DNA from: a virus
DNA length: 33,886 nucleotides
IMG/VR virus record: IMGVR_UViG_3300002835_000625
Coordinates: 1 to 33,886 of that record
Strand: one strand, 5' to 3'
Shown: piece by piece, positions 1 to 8,230 of the stretch
Layout of the letters: each line of letters begins with the position of its first letter
Position numbering within the stretch: the stretch's first letter is position 1
Made by a program: the position numbers and the translations under genes
The notes under the pieces: generated by a model
Databases searched by the model: none
Told to the model about the DNA's origin: nothing
Seen by the model: the letters and a program-made list of their open reading frames with translations, nothing else

Positions 1-141
1 AACAATAACGGTACTGCTGCATCATTTTCCAATAGAGAATTAGCGTTCTATCATTGGGGTGCAGGATTATCTGATGCGGAAGTGAGTACATTCTATACGA
101 TTGTACAAACCTACCAAACAACATTAAGTAGAAACGTATAA
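1..141 (+). CDS. Lectin-like tail protein, 3' end only
   Basis: This is the C-terminal end of the 272-aa protein encoded complete at 32215-33033. Only the last 46 codons are present here because the contig starts inside the gene. The stop TAA overlaps the ATG of the next gene by one base (TAATG), indicating coupled translation. See the full copy for function. Confidence 0.9.
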   Translation, partial: NNNGTAASFSNRELAFYHWGAGLSDAEVSTFYTIVQTYQTTLSRNV

Positions 142-374
142 TGACAGCAGGAGAATTAGTAGGTCTATTGACCATAGAACAAAAAAATTCCTTAATTGGA
201 ATACAATATCAACCAGATGTTTATTATAATCCTATACAGGACTACGATAGCAACTGGGTAATATCATTAACAGAAATAAACGAAACGGTTAATCCTGACT
301 ACCTATGGATTAAAAACATACCGTTGATAGATTATAAACCAATACCAGTACCAGTAACTGGAACAACACTATAA
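141..374 (+). CDS. Small hypothetical phage protein (77 aa)
   Basis: I do not recognise this family. The 77-aa protein is acidic to neutral, has no membrane segment or Cys pair, and ends in a Pro/Thr-rich tail (PIPVPVTGTTL). It starts at an ATG overlapping the stop of the lectin-like tail gene and ends one base before the gp10-like gene, so it lies inside a tightly packed virion operon. Position between a receptor-binding candidate and a tail-completion candidate suggests a small structural or chaperone role; that is inference from context only. A second identical copy is at 33033-33266 because of the terminal repeat. Confidence 0.75.
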   Translation: MTAGELVGLLTIEQKNSLIGIQYQPDVYYNPIQDYDSNWVISLTEINETVNPDYLWIKNIPLIDYKPIPVPVTGTTL

Positions 375-375
375 G

Positions 376-864
376 ATGGACTTAGAAAAGATTGCACCTA
401 TTATTGAGAAGATTATGAAAGACACTCTGGAACAGAAGCGTTATCCTTTTGGATTTGCTAAGTTCAAAGGTGTTGGAAATAAGGTTGCATCTGGTAAGTT
501 AAGAGATAGTATTTCAGTGAAAGTGGTTAAGGTAAACGAAGGAGAAAGTATCATACAAGTACTAACTGCTGAATATGCTCAATGGGTTCAATCAGGAAGA
601 TTACCTGGAAAGAAAGGTATTCCAGTTGATGCATTGGAAAAATGGATTAAGGAACGTGGTTTAACAGGTAGAGATAAGAAAGGAAGATTTATAAAAAGAA
701 GAAGTTTCGCATTTGCGATACAATCAAACATAAAGAAATTTGGAATAAGACCATCCAACTTCTTGGACGTTGCATTAGAAATGATAGCCAATGACCCAAA
801 GATTATGGACTTAATTGAAGATGGTGCTTATGAAGAATTATTAAATTTAATAGAAGGAATATAA
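376..864 (+). CDS. HK97 gp10-like head-tail/tail completion protein
   Basis: The 162-aa protein looks like the HK97 gp10 / tail-completion group. An N-terminal amphipathic helix (residues 1-20) is followed by a basic strand-rich core including SGKLRDSISVKV, a segment reading EYAQWVQSGRLPGKKGIP, a helix (VDALEKWIKERG) and a basic patch with KKGRFIKRRSF. In that family the protein sits at the head-tail interface or tail terminator region and helps complete the tail. It lies one base after the small gene at 141 and one base before the next tail gene. The call rests on general pattern (length, the SG..KGI..LEKWI order) rather than on catalytic residues, so treat it as probable. A second copy is at 33268-33756. 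Confidence 0.55.
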   Translation: MDLEKIAPIIEKIMKDTLEQKRYPFGFAKFKGVGNKVASGKLRDSISVKVVKVNEGESIIQVLTAEYAQWVQSGRLPGKKGIPVDALEKWIKERGLTGRDKKGRFIKRRSFAFAIQSNIKKFGIRPSNFLDVALEMIANDPKIMDLIEDGAYEELLNLIEGI

Positions 865-865
865 T

Positions 866-2452
866 ATGTCATTTGGATACCCACAATTATACAGTAACGG
901 TGTAAACAGTAACACTCAACTAAGACGTAGCACAGACATGGTTTATCAACGTGGTGGAAACTACGGTATAACGCTAACAGGAACCACATACGAGTCATCA
1001 ATGGAAATGGATGTGGATTTATATGCCAACGATACAAAGGTCGGTAGAATGTCTCTAGTGCCCTATAGAATAACAAGCGGTGCTACATTCACTTACTACT
1101 TTAATTTGAGACCATATGACTATATGTCAAATTATATTCAAACTGAGCATTATACAAACTACTGGTTAAATGACTGGTATAGTACCAATGAATTAATTAA
1201 CCTTAATAACCCATACCCAAATATTACCAAAGCAAGTTTTAAATTTGGGTGGAGATATTATGAAGGTACAGAACAAATATCTGAATACCTAACATCGCCA
1301 ACAAACGATTATAATCACTTTACAGACATACCATATTGTGTTTCTGATGTGTCATTTATACCATCAGGATTTACCAATACAGGAAACTATTTTAATTATG
1401 TAGGTGGTTCGTTTCAAATGAGTACTGATAAGTTTATCTTACCAAACTATGACCAAGAAATTGGATCTGTGATTGGTACTGGTACAACAATCAATACCGT
1501 GGATGTTTATAGACGTTTATCACCAATGTCACAATATTTGATGGATTACCCAACGGTTCCAGAGATGAGTGAAACAGCAAGATTTTTAACAGATGCACCA
1601 CGCATTCAATATATACAAGAAGAAGAAAATTATGTATTATTCTATCTAAACGGACAGACAGGAGATAGAATGGTAATAGAAAGTGATTTTGTTTTATTTA
1701 ATTTTTATGATGAAAGTAATACATTGGTAGATACATTCCAACAAGAACTAAACTTCTCTGGAACAACCTATGCAACACCAACGACAGGTTATACAAATAC
1801 ATTACAACCTTTCGCATTACCTTGTGGTCCAAAAGATATTACCAACATATTCTCAGCAGTAGATTTTAGTGCTGTTGCTTATTATACAGTTCAAATCTGT
1901 TATGGTTATCCAACAGATCAAAACACACCAAGACAAACAGTTGGTGCTGTAGGTCCAACATCAGAACAATTCTATTTCTATCTATATAACAATTGTGCAC
2001 CTGAGAATACTCGTGTTATATTCTTGAATGCTAAAGGTGGATATGACTATTTTACATTCACATCATTTAGACAAGACAGCAAGAAGATAAGCTCACAAAC
2101 ATATGATAGTAGATATTATTCAACGGATTTACAAGGACCAGATATTGGCGTTGGTAGAAGTGTTAAAACATTTGCTACAGACGTTAACAATGAGATTGTA
2201 TTGGAAAGTCCATACTTGAATGTGCAACAAGGTAACTGGATGGAACAAATGTTCTATTCACCACAGGTTTATATTGTTGAAGAAGATTTTATATCACCAA
2301 TGGATAGACAAGATAAAGTATATAAGGATTTAAGACCTGTTCAAGTATTATCAACTGATGTCCAAAGAATTACCAAAAAACACCAAAAATTAAATAAGTA
2401 TAGAATTACATTAAAAACTGCCGATACATTCTTTGTAAATCGCGGGTTCTAA
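866..2452 (+). CDS. Large tail/baseplate structural protein (528 aa)
   Basis: This 528-aa protein is rich in Tyr, Phe, Asn and Thr and almost free of Lys-rich or helical segments, the composition of an all-beta virion protein. The last 60 residues change character to a basic segment (VLSTDVQRITKKHQKLNKYRI), a possible contact surface. It lies immediately upstream of the 1077-aa tail-tip candidate, so a distal-tail (Dit-like) or baseplate hub role is plausible. No motif proves this and I do not recognise a named family. No signal peptide or membrane segment is visible. The first 129 bases are repeated at the end of the window (33758-33886). Confidence 0.6.
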   Translation: MSFGYPQLYSNGVNSNTQLRRSTDMVYQRGGNYGITLTGTTYESSMEMDVDLYANDTKVGRMSLVPYRITSGATFTYYFNLRPYDYMSNYIQTEHYTNYWLNDWYSTNELINLNNPYPNITKASFKFGWRYYEGTEQISEYLTSPTNDYNHFTDIPYCVSDVSFIPSGFTNTGNYFNYVGGSFQMSTDKFILPNYDQEIGSVIGTGTTINTVDVYRRLSPMSQYLMDYPTVPEMSETARFLTDAPRIQYIQEEENYVLFYLNGQTGDRMVIESDFVLFNFYDESNTLVDTFQQELNFSGTTYATPTTGYTNTLQPFALPCGPKDITNIFSAVDFSAVAYYTVQICYGYPTDQNTPRQTVGAVGPTSEQFYFYLYNNCAPENTRVIFLNAKGGYDYFTFTSFRQDSKKISSQTYDSRYYSTDLQGPDIGVGRSVKTFATDVNNEIVLESPYLNVQQGNWMEQMFYSPQVYIVEEDFISPMDRQDKVYKDLRPVQVLSTDVQRITKKHQKLNKYRITLKTADTFFVNRGF

Positions 2453-2461
2453 TTTTAACAT

Positions 2462-5400
2462 ATGTCGCAACAACAGACCGTATTAAGAGTACAAACAAAC
2501 GATAATAGTTTATTACCTAACTATGTAATATTAGATTTATATACTGATATACCTATTAAGTTAAACAAATCATTTGCTGAAATACAAGATATCGCCAAAA
2601 AGAATACTGAATATAGTATTGGATTAACATTGCCTGGAAGTAAAACTAATAATGCTTTCTTTGAGAACTTCTTTAATGTTGATACTAATTCATTATTCTT
2701 CAATGTAACCAAGAGAAATAACTGCGATGTTTTATTAGGAGATGAACCACTATTCCGTGGTTATTTAAAACTTAATAAAGTATCTGTTATGAATAGTAAA
2801 ATTGAGTATGATGTAACATTATATTCAACCATTGCTAACTTATTTGGTGCAATAGGAAATAACCTATTATCGGATTTAAATTTTGGTGATACAGGATATA
2901 CATTCAATCACACATTTAGTTTAAATCAAGTATGGGCAAATTTCTTTACAACAAACTTTTCATTAGATCAGGAACAACCAAGACCGTACTTCTATCCAGT
3001 TGTACATAATGGTTACAATTATATATCAGGTGATACGGTAAATCAGTCAGGTACAACACTAACACAGACAAGATTATATTCATCAACATCAGCAACTGTA
3101 GGACCAGCAATTAGTTCATATGCAACACCTGCTGCGGCTTGGGCTGCTGGTGTTAAACAATACCAGATTAATTCTCCAACACAAGGATTAATGGATAACC
3201 AATTAAAACCAGGACTTAGTGTTTGGAATTTAATGAAGTTAATATTCAAGACATATGGTTATACAATCACATCTGATTTTTTTAATACACCGTGGTTTAA
3301 GTCATTATATGTCTATGGTATTTATAGTTCTGAGGATGCTAAATTTTCATATAAGATTAATAGCATTGGAGAATATCCACCAGAAGGAATTGAGGTTGTT
3401 GTAATTGATGATGGTAATAAATTAGATATATATGTATGTAAAGCAGGTACAGGTATTCCAGCATTTTCTTTATCGGATTTTGTTGTTACTGCTGGGTTTA
3501 TTTACTATGACCCATATACTGGTGTAGAATTTACTGGTGTTGATTTAAGCATAAAAGCATTTACAACTGGAACTACATATAATTATCCTGCGTCATATAC
3601 CTATGTTGGTACTACATCTGATGATGTTTCAATAGGAACCACATTAAAATTTGCACCTGCACCTGTCGGATCAACTGTTCCATTTGTTGATGGAGATGCG
3701 GTTAATTTTAGTTTAGTTATAGACCCAACAATTAAACAGATTGATTTTATTAGTTCAATAGCCAAGAAGTTTAATCTAGTATTTATATCCAATCCAGATA
3801 ACCCAATTGATATTCAAATAGAACCATATGATTTTTATGTGGGAACAGGTGAAATATACGACTGGTCAGACAAGATTAGTTATGACAAAGGTTGGTCAGT
3901 AGAACCAGCGTTAAACTTTATTGAGAGTGAATTATATATAAGTGATTTAGAAGATAACGATGCTGGTAATAAACAATTCAAAGAAGTTAACAACCGTATA
4001 TATGGTCGTAATATGGTACTTAATCCAACTGATTTTAAATCACAGGAGAAGAAGATTGAAACCATATTCTCACCAGAATTGATACGTAAATGGGATGATG
4101 ATGTGACAAACAATATTGGTCTTCCATTGGGTATAAATTACTCTGTTAAAAATACAGATGAGAATGGTGTTGTTAGATGGCAGTATGGTGGAATTAAAAC
4201 CAAACCTAAATTAATGTTTTGGTTGGGTGCGTACAATCCATTCTTGGATACCGTTGGTGAAGTGTTTGATAACCCAGGAAGTTATTATCCAACATACGCT
4301 GTATATCTAACTAATTCAAGCGCAACAACATATCAACAATCAAATACATTACCAGTTATATCTCACACGATACCAATGGGTAATAGTGATGAGAATAAGA
4401 AACAACGTGGTTTTGAAAACGATAGTTTATGTATATTATTCAATTCAGAAGAACCTGTAAGTTTAGGTGCTGGATTACAAATCTATAATACATTTACAAG
4501 ATTTGATGCATATAATAGGTTCTATAATAATAGAATAACAAATATATATAATCCAAATACAAGGTTTTTAAGTGGTTATTTTAACTTGAAATATAGTGAT
4601 GTTAAGAACTTAAAAGCAAATGATATTATTAAAATACAGGAGCAATACTTTGTTTGGAATAAGATTAGTGAGTTTAACTTAACTAATAGGGAATTAACCA
4701 AATGTGAATTAATCCAATTAAACGTAAATCCGCAGACATATCCTACCAGATATTTTGTGTATTACTATTGTGATGACCCTACTGTTTGTTATAAGTTAAA
4801 AACGGATTTTATCAATCCAAATATATTAGATACCAATTATGGCTGGTCGGTTTATTATGACCATCAGATTGGGTCTTTAACAGGTCAAACAAGTGGGTTT
4901 ACATCCACAGTTGTGAATGTTGAAAGTTTCTCAAATATAAGGTACGTTCCATATACTATGTTTGAAGTGACAGAGAGTGCTTATAACGCATCTTCTTGCA
5001 CCGATTGGATATGTGATACTATGTTTGATTACATATGGCAAAATGGACCGTTCTCGGTCTTTTATATGCCATCCTTCTGGGTTAACTCAGGGTCAACAAA
5101 GACAGGTGCCAATGTGTGGAATAACTGTACTGACTTTTATTCTGATGCAACAGCTTATGGTATATTAACAGGTAGTTCAATATACCACGGAATAACTGCG
5201 TGTACAACTCCAACCCCTACGCCAACGATAACATCATCATCAACTCCTACACCAACACCTACACCAACATATGTAGATCCGACATCTACACCAACGCCTA
5301 CATTAACAAGTACGCCTACATTAACGCCTACATTAACGTTAACGCCTACAATAACACCATCTGGTGACAAAAGTATAGAGTTACGTGTACTAGATATTGC

Positions 5401-5695
5401 AGGTACACCTCAGACAATAACAATGTTTTATGATGTTAATGGTGGTGGTAATATAAACATACCTGGTGGAACATCAGTTACTTTCCCAATAACTTGTACA
5501 CTTCTTTATACAATTTCAGGATTAACAAGTGGTGATGTTGTTACATTTGGAACAACTATAGCTTGTGCTATGGAAGGTGCTGGAGGAACAGGTTGTCCTG
5601 GTTTCGTTGGAAGTTTGACCACATATGCATACGTTGTAGATGCACCAACAGTTCAAACCCTTTCATTAACAATAGATACACAAACTATACCTTAA
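2462..5695 (+). CDS. Tail-tip / Tal-like baseplate protein with Thr-Pro linker (1077 aa)
   Basis: Three parts are visible. Residues 1 to about 200 (LGDEPLFRGYLKLNKVSV, then TLYSTIANLFGAIGNNLLSDLNF) have the look of a tail-associated hub protein in which small beta domains organise the tail tip. Residues about 200-910 form a long beta-rich region. Residues 915-967 are a Thr-Pro tandem linker, followed by a roughly 110-aa C-terminal beta domain with Cys residues. The linker would hold the terminal domain away from the tail, as in receptor-binding or adhesive modules. The gene follows the 528-aa tail gene after 9 bases. Function is inferred from size, composition and position; a Tal-like role is the best guess. 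Confidence 0.55.
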   Translation: MSQQQTVLRVQTNDNSLLPNYVILDLYTDIPIKLNKSFAEIQDIAKKNTEYSIGLTLPGSKTNNAFFENFFNVDTNSLFFNVTKRNNCDVLLGDEPLFRGYLKLNKVSVMNSKIEYDVTLYSTIANLFGAIGNNLLSDLNFGDTGYTFNHTFSLNQVWANFFTTNFSLDQEQPRPYFYPVVHNGYNYISGDTVNQSGTTLTQTRLYSSTSATVGPAISSYATPAAAWAAGVKQYQINSPTQGLMDNQLKPGLSVWNLMKLIFKTYGYTITSDFFNTPWFKSLYVYGIYSSEDAKFSYKINSIGEYPPEGIEVVVIDDGNKLDIYVCKAGTGIPAFSLSDFVVTAGFIYYDPYTGVEFTGVDLSIKAFTTGTTYNYPASYTYVGTTSDDVSIGTTLKFAPAPVGSTVPFVDGDAVNFSLVIDPTIKQIDFISSIAKKFNLVFISNPDNPIDIQIEPYDFYVGTGEIYDWSDKISYDKGWSVEPALNFIESELYISDLEDNDAGNKQFKEVNNRIYGRNMVLNPTDFKSQEKKIETIFSPELIRKWDDDVTNNIGLPLGINYSVKNTDENGVVRWQYGGIKTKPKLMFWLGAYNPFLDTVGEVFDNPGSYYPTYAVYLTNSSATTYQQSNTLPVISHTIPMGNSDENKKQRGFENDSLCILFNSEEPVSLGAGLQIYNTFTRFDAYNRFYNNRITNIYNPNTRFLSGYFNLKYSDVKNLKANDIIKIQEQYFVWNKISEFNLTNRELTKCELIQLNVNPQTYPTRYFVYYYCDDPTVCYKLKTDFINPNILDTNYGWSVYYDHQIGSLTGQTSGFTSTVVNVESFSNIRYVPYTMFEVTESAYNASSCTDWICDTMFDYIWQNGPFSVFYMPSFWVNSGSTKTGANVWNNCTDFYSDATAYGILTGSSIYHGITACTTPTPTPTITSSSTPTPTPTPTYVDPTSTPTPTLTSTPTLTPTLTLTPTITPSGDKSIELRVLDIAGTPQTITMFYDVNGGGNINIPGGTSVTFPITCTLLYTISGLTSGDVVTFGTTIACAMEGAGGTGCPGFVGSLTTYAYVVDAPTVQTLSLTIDTQTIP
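5204..5362 (+). repeat. Thr-Pro coding tandem repeat
   Basis: A repetitive stretch of ACA/ACT/ACG and CCA/CCT codons encodes alternating Thr-Pro (with occasional Leu, Ile, Ser), residues 915-967 of the tail-tip protein. Such sequence is extended and mucin-like, and a candidate for O-glycosylation. A very similar stretch occurs in the 274-aa gene at 7706-7810. Its low complexity could let the two genes recombine and exchange their C-terminal domains. Confidence 0.85.
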
Positions 5696-5715
5696 AATAA
5701 CGAAAACAAATAATT

Positions 5716-5723
5716 TATATTTA
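5716..5723 (+). promoter_or_regulatory. Weak candidate promoter / start-proximal TATATTTA box
   Basis: TATATTTA ends five bases before the ATG of the beta-propeller gene. The same octamer lies upstream of other phage transcription units, but here it lacks the ATAATA extension (TAAGTATG follows) and no TTTG is seen at the usual distance. An eight-base AT-rich word is expected by chance several times in this genome, so this is a weak call. Confidence 0.25.
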
Positions 5724-5728
5724 TAAGT

Positions 5729-7201
5729 ATGAGAGGACAATTATTGGTGACATTGACGGATGATAATGAAGTTGGTAGTATAGCTTTTATGGATATATAT
5801 ATAAATTCTGTTATAAGAAAAAAAATATATTCAAATCAAACTAAAACTTACTCCTGTCCAATTTATGTTGATGATGTAGTTGATTTAGTTTATAGTGGAA
5901 CGAGCTCTTTTACTAACATAAATTTGAGTAGAACCGATTATACAACAGATGATGTGGCTGGTGATTTAGGGATTAAAGAAACACAAATTTCATTAACTCA
6001 GACATCTGGTATTACATTTACCGCAACAACAGTTTCTAATACATATGATTTTACTTATTTTGTTGATGGTTTTATTGACAGTTGTTTCCCAAATAATAAT
6101 GTAGCGTTTAATGAAACAGTATATGATAGTGAAATGCAACCTGATGGTAAAATACTTTGTAGCGGTACCTTTACACAATATAGTGGAACTAATGTAAATA
6201 ATATATGTAGATTAAATACTGATGGTACATTAGATACAACTTTTAATTACACAGAACCAACAGTTCTAAATTTTGGTATTGGCGATATGAAATTATTACC
6301 TGATGGTGATATAATTGCTAGAATACAATCATTTAGAGTTGGTAAGATTAAATCTAATGGTGATTTAGATACTACATTTAATATTGGTAATTTTAGCTCA
6401 CAAATTCCAATAGAAGAAGAAGTTATTGATATACAATCTAATGGTAACATATTATTTGGAGGTTCTTTTAATACATACACTTCAGCAGGTCAAACATCAA
6501 CAAAACAAGCAATTGTAAGTTTAAATCCAAATGGAACAATTGATACAACATTTAATCAATTTGGAACTGGATTTACGGCAGGATCTGTAAGAGATATTTG
6601 TATTCAACCTGATCGTAAAATTTTATTGGCTGGTTCGGAATTTATATCATATAATGGTGTTGCATTAACTAAATGTGGTTTAATAAGATTAAACCCTGAT
6701 GGTTCTTTAGACACCTCTTTTATTAGAAATACAAGTACCAATGTTATAGGATATGAGGTTGAGTTATTATCAGATGGTAAAATATTATTTTATAATTCTT
6801 TTGGTGGGTTTGATGGAAATAGTAGTAGACGATTAGTTAGATTAAATTCTGATGGGTCATTAGATACAACATTTAATAGTTTAGCTTTAAGTGGTAATAC
6901 TGGATATTTGGTGTTTGATTTATTAGTTGATGATTTAGATAACACATATATTTCGGGTATAGATTTAATATATAGTGGAGTATCAATTCCATCATTATTT
7001 AGAATTAATTATAACGGAATAAAAGATACAACATTTGATAATGGGTTAGGATTTTTAGGATTTAAAGGACCATATGATATAGAATTTAGCAGAGGCGGTT
7101 CTTTATATGCTGTTGGTGATTTTAGTGCATATTATAATTCATCATTTGTAAGTTCTAACATAATGAAAATAAACCCTGATGGGACACCGTTTTTGTGTTG
7201 A
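5729..7201 (+). CDS. Delta-60 repeat (DUF5122-like) beta-propeller tail protein
   Basis: After an N-terminal beta domain of roughly 120 residues, the 490-aa protein carries about seven repeats of the pattern (x)QPDGKIL..G.F.......I.RLN.DGSLDTTFN, spanning about residue 130 to the end. Good copies read LNTDGTLDTTFN, LNPDGSLDTSFI and LNSDGSLDTTFN. This matches the delta-60 repeat, predicted to fold as a beta-propeller, one repeat per blade. Seven repeats fit a seven-bladed propeller. The last repeat ends in DGTPFLC instead of DTTF, as expected for a closing blade. The gene sits between the tail-tip protein and another Thr/Pro protein, so a surface or receptor-binding role on the tail is likely. 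Propeller identity is well supported; the binding role is inferred. Confidence 0.8.
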   Translation: MRGQLLVTLTDDNEVGSIAFMDIYINSVIRKKIYSNQTKTYSCPIYVDDVVDLVYSGTSSFTNINLSRTDYTTDDVAGDLGIKETQISLTQTSGITFTATTVSNTYDFTYFVDGFIDSCFPNNNVAFNETVYDSEMQPDGKILCSGTFTQYSGTNVNNICRLNTDGTLDTTFNYTEPTVLNFGIGDMKLLPDGDIIARIQSFRVGKIKSNGDLDTTFNIGNFSSQIPIEEEVIDIQSNGNILFGGSFNTYTSAGQTSTKQAIVSLNPNGTIDTTFNQFGTGFTAGSVRDICIQPDRKILLAGSEFISYNGVALTKCGLIRLNPDGSLDTSFIRNTSTNVIGYEVELLSDGKILFYNSFGGFDGNSSRRLVRLNSDGSLDTTFNSLALSGNTGYLVFDLLVDDLDNTYISGIDLIYSGVSIPSLFRINYNGIKDTTFDNGLGFLGFKGPYDIEFSRGGSLYAVGDFSAYYNSSFVSSNIMKINPDGTPFLC

Positions 7202-7222
7202 TAATTAATTTATAATTAAAAT

Positions 7223-8047
7223 ATGAGTAAGAAATATATAAAACAAATAAACAGTACCAATTTCATATACCCTAACAATACGGTTGCGGAATATGATGTT
7301 GAGATTATACATAACGTTAACGATAACGCACCAATTGGTACGGTTACAAGTGCAACAATAACTGGGGAAACTGCAACAGGTATGACTTTAAATTGGTCAG
7401 GTACTTGGGATTTAAATAGTGCTGAACCGTTTGTTCAAGATAATAGTAGTGTAACAACTATTACCGTTCACGGAATGGGTCCAACTCAAGAATATTTTAA
7501 ACCATTCAGATTGCTTGATGAATATACCACAACAACTGGAACAACATATGTAAGTTATAGTGGTCAAACCATATCACTTACACCTGCATTATTTGGATTA
7601 TCTGCTTTTACAAATGGAACATATTCTTTTGAATTTAGAGTAGTTAGCAAACTTGCTATAGCACCAATATGTGCTTCAATAGTAGTTAGTGGTGTTGTAC
7701 CAATAACACCAACTCCAACACCTACTCCAACACTAACACCAACTCCTACACCTAGTGCAACACCAGAGATAACAGCAACACCTACACCAACACCTACAGC
7801 AACGTCAACAAGTTACACAATATACTTGGCGGATGAATATTCTTGTACGTTCCCAGGTTGTGCTTTACAACGTTTAGATGTTGAAGTAGCGTTACCAACA
7901 AGTCATACACCACAGTATGGTAAATTCTATCCTGATGGTGCTCTTAGTGGATTTGCATATTTATTACATACACTATCAGGAACTGGTCCTGGTATAATAT
8001 TAGACGTTAACAACTTTACTGCTTGTAATAGTGCTTGTATAGTATAA
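7223..8047 (+). CDS. Ig-like tail protein with Thr-Pro linker (274 aa)
   Basis: Residues 1 to about 160 are beta-rich and Thr/Ser/Gly-rich, resembling an Ig-like or fibronectin-type virion domain (ATMTLNWSG-like strand pattern, YSFEFRVVS). Residues 162-196 are a Thr-Pro linker almost identical in style to the one in the tail-tip gene. Residues 197-274 form a small C-terminal domain with four to five Cys (YSCTFPGCALQRL ... FTACNSACIV), possibly disulphide-bonded. The domain order matches the end of the 1077-aa protein, so both may display interchangeable terminal modules. The exact role is unknown; tail surface or accessory adhesin is the best inference. Confidence 0.6.
   Translation: MSKKYIKQINSTNFIYPNNTVAEYDVEIIHNVNDNAPIGTVTSATITGETATGMTLNWSGTWDLNSAEPFVQDNSSVTTITVHGMGPTQEYFKPFRLLDEYTTTTGTTYVSYSGQTISLTPALFGLSAFTNGTYSFEFRVVSKLAIAPICASIVVSGVVPITPTPTPTPTLTPTPTPSATPEITATPTPTPTATSTSYTIYLADEYSCTFPGCALQRLDVEVALPTSHTPQYGKFYPDGALSGFAYLLHTLSGTGPGIILDVNNFTACNSACIV
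7706..7810 (+). repeat. Thr-Pro coding tandem repeat
   Basis: A second low-complexity stretch of Thr and Pro codons, residues 162-196 of the 274-aa protein, close in sequence to 5204-5362. The shared linker suggests domain shuffling between these two tail genes. Confidence 0.85.
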
Positions 8048-8056
8048 AATTAGATT

Positions 8057-8230
8057 ATGATAAAGATAGAGATATTAAAAAACAACAAACCTTTTAAGGT
8101 TAAAAAGAACAAATTAAAACAACCAACACTAGTGGATATGGATTTTAGTTCAATACATCAATTGGTTGGTAATAAAAGCATATTGGAATACTGTTTCCAA
8201 TTAACAAAAAACGAATGTTTAAATGGCTAA
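8057..8230 (+). CDS. Small hypothetical protein upstream of tape measure (57 aa)
   Basis: An uninterrupted frame runs from ATG 8057 to TAA 8230, giving 57 residues: a very basic N-terminus (MIKIEILKNNKPFKVKKNKL) followed by a mixed helix-like half (DMDFSSIHQLVGNKSILEY). It starts nine bases after the 274-aa gene and overlaps the tape-measure start by eight bases. It fills what would otherwise be a 175-bp gap in a region where genes abut. Position just before the tape measure is where tail assembly chaperones usually lie, but at 57 aa the family cannot be recognised. The gene is likely real because of spacing, overlap and codon use similar to its neighbours. Confidence 0.6.
   Translation: MIKIEILKNNKPFKVKKNKLKQPTLVDMDFSSIHQLVGNKSILEYCFQLTKNECLNG

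Larger units (their letters stand above)
1..994. repeat. Terminal direct repeat, copy 1
   Basis: The first 994 bases are identical to the last 994 (offset 32,892). This gives a unit length of 32,892 bp. It is either a real terminal redundancy, or the overlap left when a circular or permuted genome is assembled as a linear contig. Both edges fall inside genes (lectin-like tail gene and the 528-aa tail gene), with no motif at the boundary, which favours an assembly or permutation overlap over a fixed packaging end. Confidence 0.97.

Noticed and set aside
5729-7201. DTT/DTS triplets in the propeller as Bacteroidota O-glycosylation sites
   Set aside because: They match the D-S/T-x sequon, but the residues are part of the delta-60 repeat signature and host O-glycosylation acts in the periplasm, not on cytoplasmic virion proteins.
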